The notes under the pieces are model-generated. The model was given only the letters and a program-made list of their open reading frames with translations. It ran no database searches and was not told where the DNA came from. DNA of 64,000 bases, taken from NCBI RefSeq assembly GCF_038502225.1, contig NC_091292.1:50781944-50845943 (forward strand), read 5' to 3'. The stretch is from Cherax quadricarinatus. Its lineage: Eukaryota; Arthropoda; Malacostraca; Decapoda; Parastacidae. Shown piece after piece: positions 10,571 to 22,167 of the stretch. A program made the translations under genes and the position numbers. Within the stretch, counting starts at the first letter, position 1, and each line of letters opens with the position of its first letter.

Positions 10571-12486
10571 TCCCCCTTTCTCCCCCAATTTAAAATATCT
10601 GAGAACTAAGACAATTTGTCCTAGTTATTAGACTATTTTAATCCTAACCCCTTAATTCTATTACAATACAAAGACAAAATTATACATAATACAAAATTAT
10701 TCAATTACATATATTTCCCTCAACCTCCTCAACTACCACAAGGCAGCATAATCAGTACACCTGGCAGTTGGCCAGCATAATAGTCGCTCTCTGGTGCAAA
10801 GCCTCCTTACCCGTCATTTCTCCTTAAACCTAAATATCGGGCTCCAGTGCCTCCCCTACTTCTACTAGAAATGCACTAGCCAATGCTAGTCACCCTCGCA
10901 CGTTAACCATTGGGCCAAACCTCTCTAGGCTTCTATGGCGTGGAAAACTGCTCCAACGGGTTGCATTCTTTCAAGTAACTGCAACTGGACCACTTCACGA
11001 CCACCAAGGTCGCATTTTCGGCACACTTCACATGCGCACTACAACATCTGAAAATCGAGACAGGGCAGGCATCGCAGCTAAGACCCTCCATTATCCTATG
11101 CCACCACTAGGATTCACTGGCCTCATAAAACAAGGCGGCCATAATCACTGGACCGTTTTCAAGGTCACCTTATTTCACACAGGTAGCACTAACACTTCTG
11201 GCAAGTCAAAGTAGGCTGGGGACATCTCACACTCTCAACTGTCTCTCATGGCTGGCAGGACATCCCCGCATACCGGTCGTACAGGTCGACCAACAAGGCA
11301 GGATACACCTCCATTCCGCCCTTGAAAGCAGGCTGGTCCCAGCAGCTGGAGTCCATCTCCGCGGCTCACGTCCTTCCACATCTCCGAGGATGGCAACTCC
11401 TTCATAGTAGATTCTCCTGTCCTGGCACACCAGCCAGAATCCCTCACACACCACTGCAGCATCACCGCCATCTCCTCCTCTTGAGCTAGGCAGCATCGCA
11501 GCATCACAGCACGGCCGTATCACAGCAGCACACAGCACGGCCACAGCATCGCAGCACGGTCCCAGCATCACAGCACGGCCGCAGCATCTCAACATCATCG
11601 CACGACCGCAGCATCTCAACATCACAGCACGGCCGCATCACAGCAGCACACAGCACGGCCACAGCATCGCAGCACGGTCCCAGCATCACAGCACGGCCGC
11701 AGCATCTCAACATCATAGCAAGGCCGTATCACAGCAGCACACAGCACGGCCACAGCACAGCAGACAGCATCACAGCACGGCCACAGCATAGCAGACAGCA
11801 TCACAGCACGGCCACAGCATAGCAGACATCATCACAGCAGCCGACATCAGCAGTAGCAGGCAATGGTCAGTTGCTCGGGGTGAGGTGAGGTCACTTCAGG
11901 TCATCAACAGTAGGTGCGGTCACCCATCCCTGGCAACTGCGGGTAACTGGCGGTCCGTGGGTGATGGTCACAGAGGCTGGGTGACGCAGACAGACACCCA
12001 CTACACTGGATGACAGACCAGGGCAGCAATACATCTACTGGGGCACATCAGCTGGGTGACTGGGCATATCAGCTGGGTGACTGGGCACATCAGGTGGACA
12101 GCAATTATAGGCAACTCTTCAATGGGTGACAGTTGTGGGTGAGTCTTCCAAGGTGGGCTGGGTGACTTCTCATTCCTCTGTAAATATTCAATTTCGGCCA
12201 GTAATTGCTTCCCCGAAAAGTCTCACCCAAATACTGATATTCTCCACCATTTATCTCAAACCAACAACCAACTCCACCAAATATAATATTACACCCAAAC
12301 AATTATTCAGACCCACCGTCAAAAAGGGACAGTTAAGGTCACTAGGATTATAATATCATTATAATAACACAAAATCAAATGGTAGCAAATGGTAGCATCA
12401 CAAGTATAACCGAGCAGTCAAAAATAAGGCACATGGGACTGGTTCCTACTATAAAAATAATAAGAACCACCACCGCTTAGACACCA
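10571..12486 (-). other. Interior of the LTR element, no gag/pol
   Basis: Polypurine tract (minus strand) at 10571-10588 and primer site at 12470-12486. A CAG/CAC-rich tandem array with repeated cacagcacggccacagcat fills about 11495-11830. Arginine/cysteine-rich frames over 11227-11804 arise from that array and are not credible genes. A 7-8 bp periodic tract, agctgggtgactgggca, is at 12048-12093. Confidence 0.8.
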
Positions 12487-13347
12487 TGTCATGTAGGGGG
12501 GGGTAATGATTGGGGAAATATGGGGGTAAAAGGGGGGGGGATGATTAGGGGAATACTGGGGGGTAAGCGGAGGGAGTCAGTAGGTAGGGGACAGGCGAGG
12601 TGGTAGGAGTGAGGTATGCAGAGGTAGGTAGGTAATGTGAGGTCACTGGTGACTACACCTTCACCTCTCATTACTCTACCCACCACACTACACTACTCAC
12701 CCTCTCACTACTTTAACTAAACATAAATAAATGGGGAAAATAACGGGGACAGTGAATATTACTATTCTACTCAAACACAGTTTATTATTAAGTCCTTGTA
12801 CAATAATATATTTGGGAACAGGAGTACATCTTTGGGGTTCAGATAAATGGGGTGGTACACATAAATAAGCAGTGAGACAGGGAAATACAATCAACTTGAC
12901 CAAAATGAATGTAACTTACAATATAGTTCAGAGGGCAGTTCACTACAGGAACTAAGCCACAGGTCCCAAGACCTACACAGCACGAGTACTGCGCCAAGCC
13001 AGTACTCTGCCCAGTGCCTCCAACAGTCTCCTCCAGAGACTTCAGCAGCCTTCTCCCGAGCCCTGCACCCCAGCAGCAGCTCCGCTGGAAGTCTGCTCAG
13101 GAGCTCTGCACCCCAGCAGCAGCTCCGCTCGAATCTCCTGATCATGCTCTTCCTTGGGCTTTTATCGTGGTCCAAGCACCCTCCACAACCACGTGTTGCG
13201 ACCTGACGCCTAGGTCTGAGGCGTCAAGAACAAAAGACCTCAGACGTGGGCGTGGCTACAGACGCCTGCCAAGGCAAGGTGTGACCATATAATTGGTCAA
13301 ATTAGGTCTCTCCAGAGACCTCACAAGCCCAGCTGAACTACATCACA
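12487..13347 (-). repeat. LTR (5' LTR of the minus-strand element)
   Basis: Same 861-bp sequence as 9710-10570 at an offset of 2777 bp. In the minus direction this copy should carry the promoter. I cannot point to a confident TATA box or polyadenylation signal. Confidence 0.9.
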
Positions 13348-13416
13348 CAGGAACAAGAAGTTAACCTGTAATGCACCAATAATATATGAGTAAAACTAAT
13401 CACTCATTAGTATACA

Positions 13417-13907
<491 letters not shown>

Positions 13908-13968
<61 letters not shown>

Positions 13969-13996
13969 ATATATATATATTATTTATTATATATAT
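13908..13996. repeat. (TA)n microsatellite
   Basis: (TA)n with a few interruptions, immediately after the MITE right terminus. Confidence 0.95.
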
Positions 13997-14814
13997 GCCA
14001 TGCGCTGGCATGGCAAGACGTGTGGCGGGCTAGCTGCGGGATTTTCAATTATAACTCCGGATCAACGAGGCTGACCAGGTTAAGACTCAACAGGACTTAT
14101 TGTGAATACTCTGTGAAACTTCCAGTGATGCGAGAAGACATTTCACTGCACCGTTTCAAGGTAAATTGTGGAAGTGTTGTGCAGTTTGAGAATGTTGGTG
14201 AGTTGTGGTGGTGAGGAAGACGGCCAGTGGAGGTGGGGGAGTATAAGGCCTACACTGCGTATGAGTACCGGCCAAGATTATCGTACATACAGACCTCGAA
14301 AAGCTCTTATAAAAACATCTATATCCAGCACCATGCACCATGCTTCCAGTTAACTTGGAAATGATTGTGTCGATGCATGGACTATTTAGAGGCATATGTT
14401 ATGGAAAAACAATGTGAAATTAATGTTAACGAGTGAGTGACCAGTCAGTGCATCCACCCCCACGTCACGGGGGTGGGTGGAGAAGGTGGGATGTGTAACT
14501 AGATGGTGAGTGAACACATTGGTTCAGCAGTGCCCATACCCACATTGTTCATAGTGTACATGGGAAACAAATAAAGTTTTGTGTATTGTAAGACAGTGCG
14601 AACAATTTATAGTGTGCAAGTCCATGTGTATTGTACTCCCCGGGATAACCCCACTCAACAACCTGCGCCTCCCCCACCTAATTCCCAGGGGAAGTTTTCC
14701 CCTTCCCCTCCCAGCCCCTCAAACTCCACCAGGCCACCACGGTCAAGTTCACTACCTTCCACGCACCATACCCACCCAGCATGTCATATTCCACTCCTAT
14801 TGTCTAGTCTAGCA

Positions 14815-15025
14815 GATGGATGCCAACCAGGAGGAAGCAAGCAGCCAGGGAAATGGCGCGGCTGGCAATACTAGGAGAGGCAAGTGTCGGTAGTTGCCCT
14901 GGGTCAGGATGTCCTCCTGTGGAAAGTGATGATCCAGAGCCACCTCAGGCACCTGAACCCACTCCAACAGATTTCATCTCATCAGACAATCTCTTGGAAG
15001 CAATTAAAGCAACAGGTACGAGGAC
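14815..15025 (+). CDS. Possible frameshifted N-terminus of the LDDG element
   Basis: The frame from 14820 reads as a low-complexity acidic and proline-rich leader (VESDDPEPPQAPEPTPTDF, then NLLEAIKATGT). It ends in meaning about where RGHTHIPKAARPHAAGKL becomes sensible in the 14884 frame. Such leaders are common at retroelement N-termini. Either a 1-nt indel has broken the copy near 15020, or translation uses the downstream start. The arrangement is inference. Confidence 0.45.
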
Positions 15026-17712
15026 ACACACATATTCCCAAAGCAGCCCGTCCACACGCAGCTGGGAAACTTACAGACCTCCTGAAAAAAGTAAACGATG
15101 GTTCCACTTTCTTAAATGCTCCACCAACCATCAAGGCATGGCACAACTTGCTACTTTTTGGCAGTGTCTGCTTAGCTGTGCCGGAAAGAAGGGGAAAGAG
15201 GCTAGCCTCAATGATAATTAAATCCTTAAGAGATTTTCCTAGAGTTGATAACCTCATTCGCCTTCCCCGTCAACACAAAAAAGGGAGAGGCAGAACCCCC
15301 ACTCACTCTACTGACAGTGAAAAAGTCAGAGTCCAAGTGAGCAAGAAAATTGAAGAGGGCAACACAGTGGGGGCAATCAGAATTATTACCAGTGAAGATA
15401 CAGTTGCTCCCAGGGATGCTGACACGGCTGAAGCACTTAGAGGAAAGCACCCTGCCAGGGAAACCAGTGGCACCAATAGTTCCAACACCTCTGTCCCCAC
15501 TATGGAACCATTGATTGTGGAAGACTCAGACATTTACAAAGCAATAATGTCGTTCCCATCTGGCTCTGCTGGGGGTTACAATGGAATAAGGCCACAGCAT
15601 TTAAAGGAAATGGTTAATCCAGTTATTGGGGAAATTGCAGAGACACTGCTTTCAGAGATCACAAGGTTCGTCAACAATTCCTTGGCTGGTCTGATTCCTG
15701 ATGAAATTAGACCTTTCTTTTTTGGTGCAACACTTTGTGCACTTAAAAAGAAGGATGGAGGAATTCGGCCAATTGCAGTAGGCAACACGTTACGCCGCCT
15801 CGTATCCAAAGCTGCTGTCCAAAGTATTCGTGCACAGGCAGCCATGATGCTTCAACCAAACCAGTTTGGCTTTGGAGTCTCTCAAGGAAGTGAAGCAGCG
15901 GTTCATGCAACAAGGGCGTATATCAACAACCTGCCTGAGGACAATGCAGTGGTAAAATTAGATTTCAAGAATGCGTTCAATCTCCTGAAAAGAGACGTGG
16001 TATTAGCAGCAGTACAAGAACATTTCCCTGGTCTCTTCCCCTTTGTTTCAGCTGGGTATAGCAAGGAATCATTGCTTCTCTTTGGAGAGCATGAAATCAC
16101 ATCATTGGATGGTGTCCAACAAGGAGATCCTCTTGCACCATTTCTCTTCTGTATAGCAGTTAGGGAAATCACAGTCAGACTGACCAGCGAGCTGAACATC
16201 TGGTTCCTAGATGATGGCACATTAGCAGGTACAAAGGAGTCCCTCCTACATGACCTTACACAGGTAATGACACGGGGACAGGAAATGGGTCTCGTCCTGA
16301 ATCCATCCAAATGTGAAATCATCTCAGTCAGTCAACAAGTGATAAATGCAGTGAGATCAAAACTACCAGGAGCAGCAGTCATTGCCCCCACAAATAGTGT
16401 CTTACTAGGAGCACCTCTGGGAAGCAATGCCATTGACACAATTCTCAGGAAGAAATTGGAAGAGTTAAGGAGAATGGAACAACGAATAGGCAATCTGGAC
16501 ACCCACGATGCCTTGTACCTTCTCACAAAGTGCTTGAGTCTGCCCAGGTTGACATATTTCCTAAGATGTGCACCTTCATATGATAACCCTATACTGCACG
16601 AATATGACAGTATTCTGAGGCAGATTTTTACGAAAGTACTTAACCTTACTCTAGAAGACGGGCAGTGGAACCAAGCTACACTTCCAGTCAGACTAGGAGG
16701 CATTGGTGTCCGCAAGTCATCACAGATTGCGTTACCTGCTTTTCTGTCCTCGTGTATTGCATCCAGAGAACTTGTAGCAGCGATTCTCCCTGAACATCTT
16801 AGGGACAAGATTGGAGTCCAGGACCAAAAATTCATTGACGGAGCAATGATCTGGGATAATCTAACGGGCTCAGAAACCAGATCTGCTCCCCCCAACAACT
16901 ACAAACAATCGCACTGGGATGGTCCAATAGTGGAAAATATAGCCTCAACAATGCTTCAGAGTGTGTCAGGGAAGGATAGAGCCCGCCTGCTGGCAGTGAG
17001 AGCCCCTCATGCTGGGGACTTTCTGTTGGCTGTTCCCAACTCCAGCCTTGGCACACGCCTCGACCCACAGACCATCCGCATCGGTGTTGCCCTTCGACTT
17101 GCCGCCCCTATTCTCGCCGAACACAGGTGTATTTGTGGCAGTGAAGCAGCAGACCGATTCGGGTACCATGGTCTTGTGTGCCGTAAATCCGAGGGAAAGA
17201 TTGCAAGACATGAGGAGGTTAATAACATTATCAAGAGGAGCCTCACAACAGCTGGATGCCCAGCAGTAAGGGAGCCACCCCAACTATGCAGATCTGATGG
17301 CAGCCAGAAGCGTCCAGACGGTATCACCCTTCAAGCCTGGACAGATGGGAAGCAGGTGGTGTGGGACTATACATGTGCATCTACCTTGGCTGATACCTAT
17401 CTCCAATACACCAGGGAGGAAGGAGGGGCAGCTGCCAGCTTCAGGGAGTCCCAAAAGTCTAGAAAATATGGAGAACTTGCCCATCATTACATGTTTGTTC
17501 CCATAGGCTCAGAGACCCTTGGCTCATGGGGAAAAAGTGCATCTAAATTCCTTAAGGAGCTGGGAAAAAGACTCATCAGGGTAACTAGGGATCCCAGGGC
17601 AGCTAGTTTTCTGTTCCAGCGGCTCAGTGCGGCTGTTCAAAGGGGTAATGCCTGCTGTATTTTGGGAACACGCCCCAGCTCTGAGGAGCTGGATGAGATT
17701 TTCGCCTTATAA
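14884..17712 (+). CDS. LDDG-type retrotransposon RT with candidate C-terminal nuclease
   Basis: The 942-aa frame is open. RT blocks: SFPSGSAGGYNGIRPQHLK (residues 223-241), KKKDGGIRPIAVGNTLRR (288-305), motif A VVKLDFKNAFN (D360), motif B GVQQGDPLAPFLF (410-422), and motif C WFLDDGTLAG (D443, D444). LDDG replaces the usual FADD/YADD. The C-terminus has CxC (749, 751), H762 and C766, a CCHC knuckle, then RPDG (P811, D812) and WDYT (D828), and K860-Y861. This resembles the CCHC plus PD...D layout of restriction-like endonucleases in R2-type site-specific non-LTR elements; that match is inference. Similar LDDG proteins occur in many invertebrates, but I will not name the clade. The true start may be earlier: the frame from 14820 reads like N-terminal protein and needs a shift near 15020 to join. 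5' sequence from 13997 is noncoding; a short poly-A follows at 17820. Confidence 0.85.
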   Translation: MSVVALGQDVLLWKVMIQSHLRHLNPLQQISSHQTISWKQLKQQVRGHTHIPKAARPHAAGKLTDLLKKVNDGSTFLNAPPTIKAWHNLLLFGSVCLAVPERRGKRLASMIIKSLRDFPRVDNLIRLPRQHKKGRGRTPTHSTDSEKVRVQVSKKIEEGNTVGAIRIITSEDTVAPRDADTAEALRGKHPARETSGTNSSNTSVPTMEPLIVEDSDIYKAIMSFPSGSAGGYNGIRPQHLKEMVNPVIGEIAETLLSEITRFVNNSLAGLIPDEIRPFFFGATLCALKKKDGGIRPIAVGNTLRRLVSKAAVQSIRAQAAMMLQPNQFGFGVSQGSEAAVHATRAYINNLPEDNAVVKLDFKNAFNLLKRDVVLAAVQEHFPGLFPFVSAGYSKESLLLFGEHEITSLDGVQQGDPLAPFLFCIAVREITVRLTSELNIWFLDDGTLAGTKESLLHDLTQVMTRGQEMGLVLNPSKCEIISVSQQVINAVRSKLPGAAVIAPTNSVLLGAPLGSNAIDTILRKKLEELRRMEQRIGNLDTHDALYLLTKCLSLPRLTYFLRCAPSYDNPILHEYDSILRQIFTKVLNLTLEDGQWNQATLPVRLGGIGVRKSSQIALPAFLSSCIASRELVAAILPEHLRDKIGVQDQKFIDGAMIWDNLTGSETRSAPPNNYKQSHWDGPIVENIASTMLQSVSGKDRARLLAVRAPHAGDFLLAVPNSSLGTRLDPQTIRIGVALRLAAPILAEHRCICGSEAADRFGYHGLVCRKSEGKIARHEEVNNIIKRSLTTAGCPAVREPPQLCRSDGSQKRPDGITLQAWTDGKQVVWDYTCASTLADTYLQYTREEGGAAASFRESQKSRKYGELAHHYMFVPIGSETLGSWGKSASKFLKELGKRLIRVTRDPRAASFLFQRLSAAVQRGNACCILGTRPSSEELDEIFAL

Positions 17713-17829
17713 TCGGTGATACACACGTAACAACATGTACCTTATATGCCACCTTTATATCAACAATGTATCTCTTAAATCTTCTGTACCATATTATGTA
17801 ATAAAATATTCCTATTTGTAAAAAAAAAA
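17713..17829 (+). other. 3' UTR and poly-A of the LDDG element
   Basis: Contains the polyadenylation-like ataaaatattcc ending in a run of nine A at 17821-17829. This supports mobilisation by an RNA intermediate with a non-LTR style 3' end. Confidence 0.6.
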
Positions 17830-17975
17830 TATATATACTAAAAGATGGGGTGGTAGGAGAAGTGGAATATTCAAACGGCTTCAGGAAGAAATCCAAATAT
17901 TCTTCCTTGAAGCCTTTTTATGCACTTCTCCGAGGCTATGGGTCCCACAATTTACACCAGAGGTGGACCCCATCT

Positions 17976-19164
<1,189 letters not shown>

Positions 19165-19180
<16 letters not shown>

Positions 19181-19345
19181 TTGTAGACGTTTCGCCATCT
19201 AGTGGCTTTATCAATACAGATTCTAGGACGTAATTAGAAGACAGTAGAACTATATACAAAAGATGAGGTAATCAGTCCCTCAACCTTGGAGTTGGTGTTG
19301 AGAGCACCAACTCCAAGGCTGAGGGACTGATTACCTGATCAGTTT
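19165..19345 (-). repeat. Penelope-like terminal repeat with hammerhead-like block and palindrome
   Basis: On the minus strand, TTGATAA, helix gcca/tggc around ctaga, then GAAACGTCTACAATGAAG (19183-19215). The first box departs from CUGANGA at two positions. Next to it, 19268-19340 is a palindrome: gtccctcaaccttggagttgg and its reverse meet at 19303. This is a different family from that at 295-746 but shares its layout, and it lies just upstream of the RTE copy. Confidence 0.55.
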
Positions 19346-19383
19346 ATCAGAGTGTATTCTAGTCAATTATCCAATAAAATTAA

Positions 19384-21873
19384 GTGGCTTCTCAACAGGG
19401 CTTTTGTATTACAACTGAACGAATAGAAAACAATCAAATAAGTAAGGGAGCTGTCCAGGTGGAAATATTTACAGTTAATATAACTTTAGTTATAGGTAAT
19501 ACATATTTTAAGAAAAAGAGGATAAATAAGTATACACGATATGATGTAGGGCGAAATGACAGTAGTTTGTTGGATTATGTATTGGTAGATAAAAGACTGT
19601 TGAGTAGACTTCAGGATGTACATGTTTATAGAGGGGCCACAGATATATCAGATCACTTTCTAGTTGTAGCTACACTGAGAGTAAAAGGTAGATGGGATAC
19701 AAGGAGAATAGAAGCATCAGGGAAGAGAGAGGTGAAGGTTTATAAACTAAAAGAGGAGGCAGTTAGGGTAAGATATAAACAGCTATTGGAGGATAGATGG
19801 GCTAATGAGAGCATAGGCAATGGGGTCGAAGAGGTATGGGGTAGGTTTAAAAATGTAGTGTTAGAGTGTTCAGCAGAAGTTTGTGGTTACAGGAAAGTGG
19901 GTGCAGGAGGGAAGAGGAGCGATTGGTGGAATGATGATGTAAAGAGAGTAGTAAGGGAGAAAAAGTTAGCATATGAGAAGTTTTTACAAAGTAGAAGTGA
20001 TGCAAGGAGGGAAGAGTATATGGAGAAAAAGAGAGAGGTTAAGAGAGTGGTGAAGCAATGTAAAAAGAGAGCAAATGAGAGAGTGGGTGAGATGTTATCA
20101 ACAAATTTTGTTGAAAATAAGAAAAAGTTTTGGAGTGAGATTAACAAGTTAAGAAAGCCTAGAGAACAAATGGATTTGTCAGTTAAAAATAGGAGAGGAG
20201 AGTTATTAAATGGAGAGTTAGAGGTATTGGGAAGATGGAGGGAATATTTTGAGGAATTGTTAAATGTTGATGAAGATAGGGAAGCTGTGATTTCGTGTAT
20301 AGGGCAAGGAGGAATAACATCTTGTAGGAGTGAGGAAGAGCCAGTTGTGAGTGTGGGGGAAGTTCGTGAGGCAGTAGGTAAAATGAAAGGGGGTAAGGCA
20401 GCCGGGATTGATGGGATAAAGATAGAAATGTTAAAAGCAGGTGGGGATATAGTTTTGGAGTGGTTGGTGCAATTGTTTAATAAATGTATGGAAGAGGGTA
20501 AGGTACCTAGGGATTGGCAGAGAGCATGCATAGTTCCTTTGTATAAAGGCAAAGGGGATAAAAGAGAGTGCAAAAATTATAGGGGGATAAGTCTGTTGAG
20601 TGTACCTGGTAAAGTGTATGGTAGAGTTATAATTGAAAGAATTAAGAGTAAGACGGAGAATAGGATAGCAGATGAACAAGGAGGCTTTAGGAAAGGTAGG
20701 GGGTGTGTGGACCAGGTGTTTACAGTGAAACATATAAGTGAACAGTATTTAGATAAGGCTAAAGAGGTCTTTGTGGCATTTATGGATTTGGAAAAGGCGT
20801 ATGACAGGGTGGATAGGGGGGCAATGTGGCAGATGTTGCAAGTGTATGGTGTAGGAGGTAGGTTACTGAAAGCAGTGAAGAGTTTTTACGAGGATAGTGA
20901 GGCTCAAGTTAGAGTATGTAGGAAAGAGGGAAATTTTTTCCCAGTAAAAGTAGGCCTTAGACAAGGATGTGTGATGTCACCGTGGTTGTTTAATATATTT
21001 ATAGATGGGGTTGTAAGAGAAGTAAATGCGAGGGTCTTGGCAAGAGGCGTGGAGTTAAAAGATAAAGAATCACACACAAAGTGGGAGTTGTCACAGCTGC
21101 TCTTTGCTGATGACACTGTGCTCTTGGGAGATTCTGAAGAGAAGTTGCAGAGATTGGTGGATGAATTTGGTAGGGTGTGCAAAAGAAGAAAATTAAAGGT
21201 GAATACAGGAAAGAGTAAGGTTATGAGGATAACAAAAAGATTAGGTGATGAAAGATTGAATATCAGATTGGAGGGAGAGAGTATGGAGGAGGTGAACGTA
21301 TTCAGATATTTGGGAGTGGACGTGTCAGCGGATGGGTCTATGAAAGATGAGGTGAATCATAGAATTGATGAGGGAAAAAGAGTGAGTGGTGCACTTAGGA
21401 GTCTGTGGAGACAAAGAACTTTGTCCTTGGAGGCAAAGAGGGGAATGTATGAGAGTATAGTTTTACCAACGCTCTTATATGGGTGTGAAGCGTGGGTGAT
21501 GAATGTTGCAGCGAGGAGAAGGCTGGAGGCAGTGGAGATGTCATGTCTGAGGGCAATGTGTGGTGTGAATATAATGCAGAGAATTCGTAGTTTGGAAGTT
21601 AGGAGGAGGTGCGGGATTACCAAAACTGTTGTCCAGAGGGCTGAGGAAGGGTTGTTGAGGTGGTTCGGACATGTAGAGAGAATGGAGCGAAACAGAATGA
21701 CTTCAAGAGTGTATCAGTCTGTAGTGGAAGGAAGGCGGGGTAGGGGTCGGCCTAGGAAGGGTTGGAGGGAGGGGGTAAAGGAGGTTTTGTGTGCGAGGGG
21801 CTTGGACTTCCAGCAGGCATGCGTGAGCGTGTTTGATAGGAGTGAATGGAGACAAATGGTTTTTAATACTTGA
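19384..21873 (+). CDS. RTE-like LINE polyprotein (partial endonuclease plus RT), open frame
   Basis: 829-aa uninterrupted frame. Residues about 38-95 are the end of an APE-type endonuclease: GNTYFKKKRINKYT, LLDYVLVDKRLL, DISDHFLV (catalytic-type S89-D90-H91). The linker has SDWWNDDVKR (179-188). RT: NYRGISLLSVPGKVYGR (398-414), DEQGGFRKGRGCVDQ (430-444), motif A FMDLEKAYDRVD (D468), motif B GLRQGCVMSPWLFN (524-537), motif C LLFADDTVLL (D576, D577). The C-terminus has the LINE-typical RWFGHVERM. The active-site aspartates are present. The N-terminal ~150 residues of the endonuclease are missing, so the first ~35 residues may be fortuitous and this copy probably cannot move alone. Copies at 26450, 27925, 44590, 45779, 57230 and 59720 belong to the same family. 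Assignment to RTE rather than a sister clade is inference. Confidence 0.85.
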   Translation: MASQQGFCITTERIENNQISKGAVQVEIFTVNITLVIGNTYFKKKRINKYTRYDVGRNDSSLLDYVLVDKRLLSRLQDVHVYRGATDISDHFLVVATLRVKGRWDTRRIEASGKREVKVYKLKEEAVRVRYKQLLEDRWANESIGNGVEEVWGRFKNVVLECSAEVCGYRKVGAGGKRSDWWNDDVKRVVREKKLAYEKFLQSRSDARREEYMEKKREVKRVVKQCKKRANERVGEMLSTNFVENKKKFWSEINKLRKPREQMDLSVKNRRGELLNGELEVLGRWREYFEELLNVDEDREAVISCIGQGGITSCRSEEEPVVSVGEVREAVGKMKGGKAAGIDGIKIEMLKAGGDIVLEWLVQLFNKCMEEGKVPRDWQRACIVPLYKGKGDKRECKNYRGISLLSVPGKVYGRVIIERIKSKTENRIADEQGGFRKGRGCVDQVFTVKHISEQYLDKAKEVFVAFMDLEKAYDRVDRGAMWQMLQVYGVGGRLLKAVKSFYEDSEAQVRVCRKEGNFFPVKVGLRQGCVMSPWLFNIFIDGVVREVNARVLARGVELKDKESHTKWELSQLLFADDTVLLGDSEEKLQRLVDEFGRVCKRRKLKVNTGKSKVMRITKRLGDERLNIRLEGESMEEVNVFRYLGVDVSADGSMKDEVNHRIDEGKRVSGALRSLWRQRTLSLEAKRGMYESIVLPTLLYGCEAWVMNVAARRRLEAVEMSCLRAMCGVNIMQRIRSLEVRRRCGITKTVVQRAEEGLLRWFGHVERMERNRMTSRVYQSVVEGRRGRGRPRKGWREGVKEVLCARGLDFQQACVSVFDRSEWRQMVFNT

Positions 21874-22167
21874 CGTGCTGTTGGAGTGTGAGCAAAGTAA
21901 CATTTATGAAGGGATTCAGGGAAACCGGCAGGCCGGACTTGAGTCCTGGAGATGGGAAGTACAGTGCCTGCACTCTGAAGGAGGGGTGTTAATGTTGCAG
22001 TTTAAAAACTGTAGTGTAAAGCACCCTTCTGGCAAGACAGTGATGGAGTGAATGATGGTGAAAGTTTTTCTTTTTCGGGCCACCCTGCCTTGGTGGGACT
22101 CGGCCGGTGTGATAAAAAAAAAAAAAAAAAAAATAAAAAAAAAAATAAAAAAAAAAAAAAAAAAAAT
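21874..22167 (+). other. RTE-like element 3' UTR and poly-A
   Basis: The conserved 3' end contains gggccaccctgccttggtgg and ends in an A-rich tail with interspersed T. The same 3' end appears at 46294-46612 (plus), 57230-57480 (minus), 59720-59950 (minus), 27925-28180 (minus) and, decayed, 25265-25530 (plus). Confidence 0.85.

Larger units (their letters stand above)
9710..13347 (-). mobile_element. Non-autonomous LTR retrotransposon, complete
   Basis: Two 861-bp direct repeats (9710-10570 and 12487-13347) lie exactly 2777 bp apart; every stretch I compared is identical. Both begin TGTCATGTAG and end CTACATCACA. The host 4-mer CAGG flanks both outer ends (9706-9709 and 13348-13351). On the minus strand the internal region starts TGGTGTCTAAGCGGTGG directly after the 5' LTR, as a tRNA primer binding site should, and ends with gggggagaaaggggga directly before the 3' LTR, a polypurine tract. 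The 1916-bp interior encodes no gag, protease, RT or integrase motif. This is the layout of TRIM/LARD-type elements that borrow enzymes from an autonomous relative. LTR identity suggests very recent insertion. Superfamily is unknown. Confidence 0.9.

Noticed and set aside
11227..11804. Cys/Arg-rich frames that might be a gag zinc knuckle
   Set aside because: They arise from a CAG/CAC tandem array; cysteine spacing does not fit CCHC, and frames overlap each other.
19887..20573. 228-aa minus-strand frame
   Set aside because: Shadow of the RTE-like coding strand; no domain.
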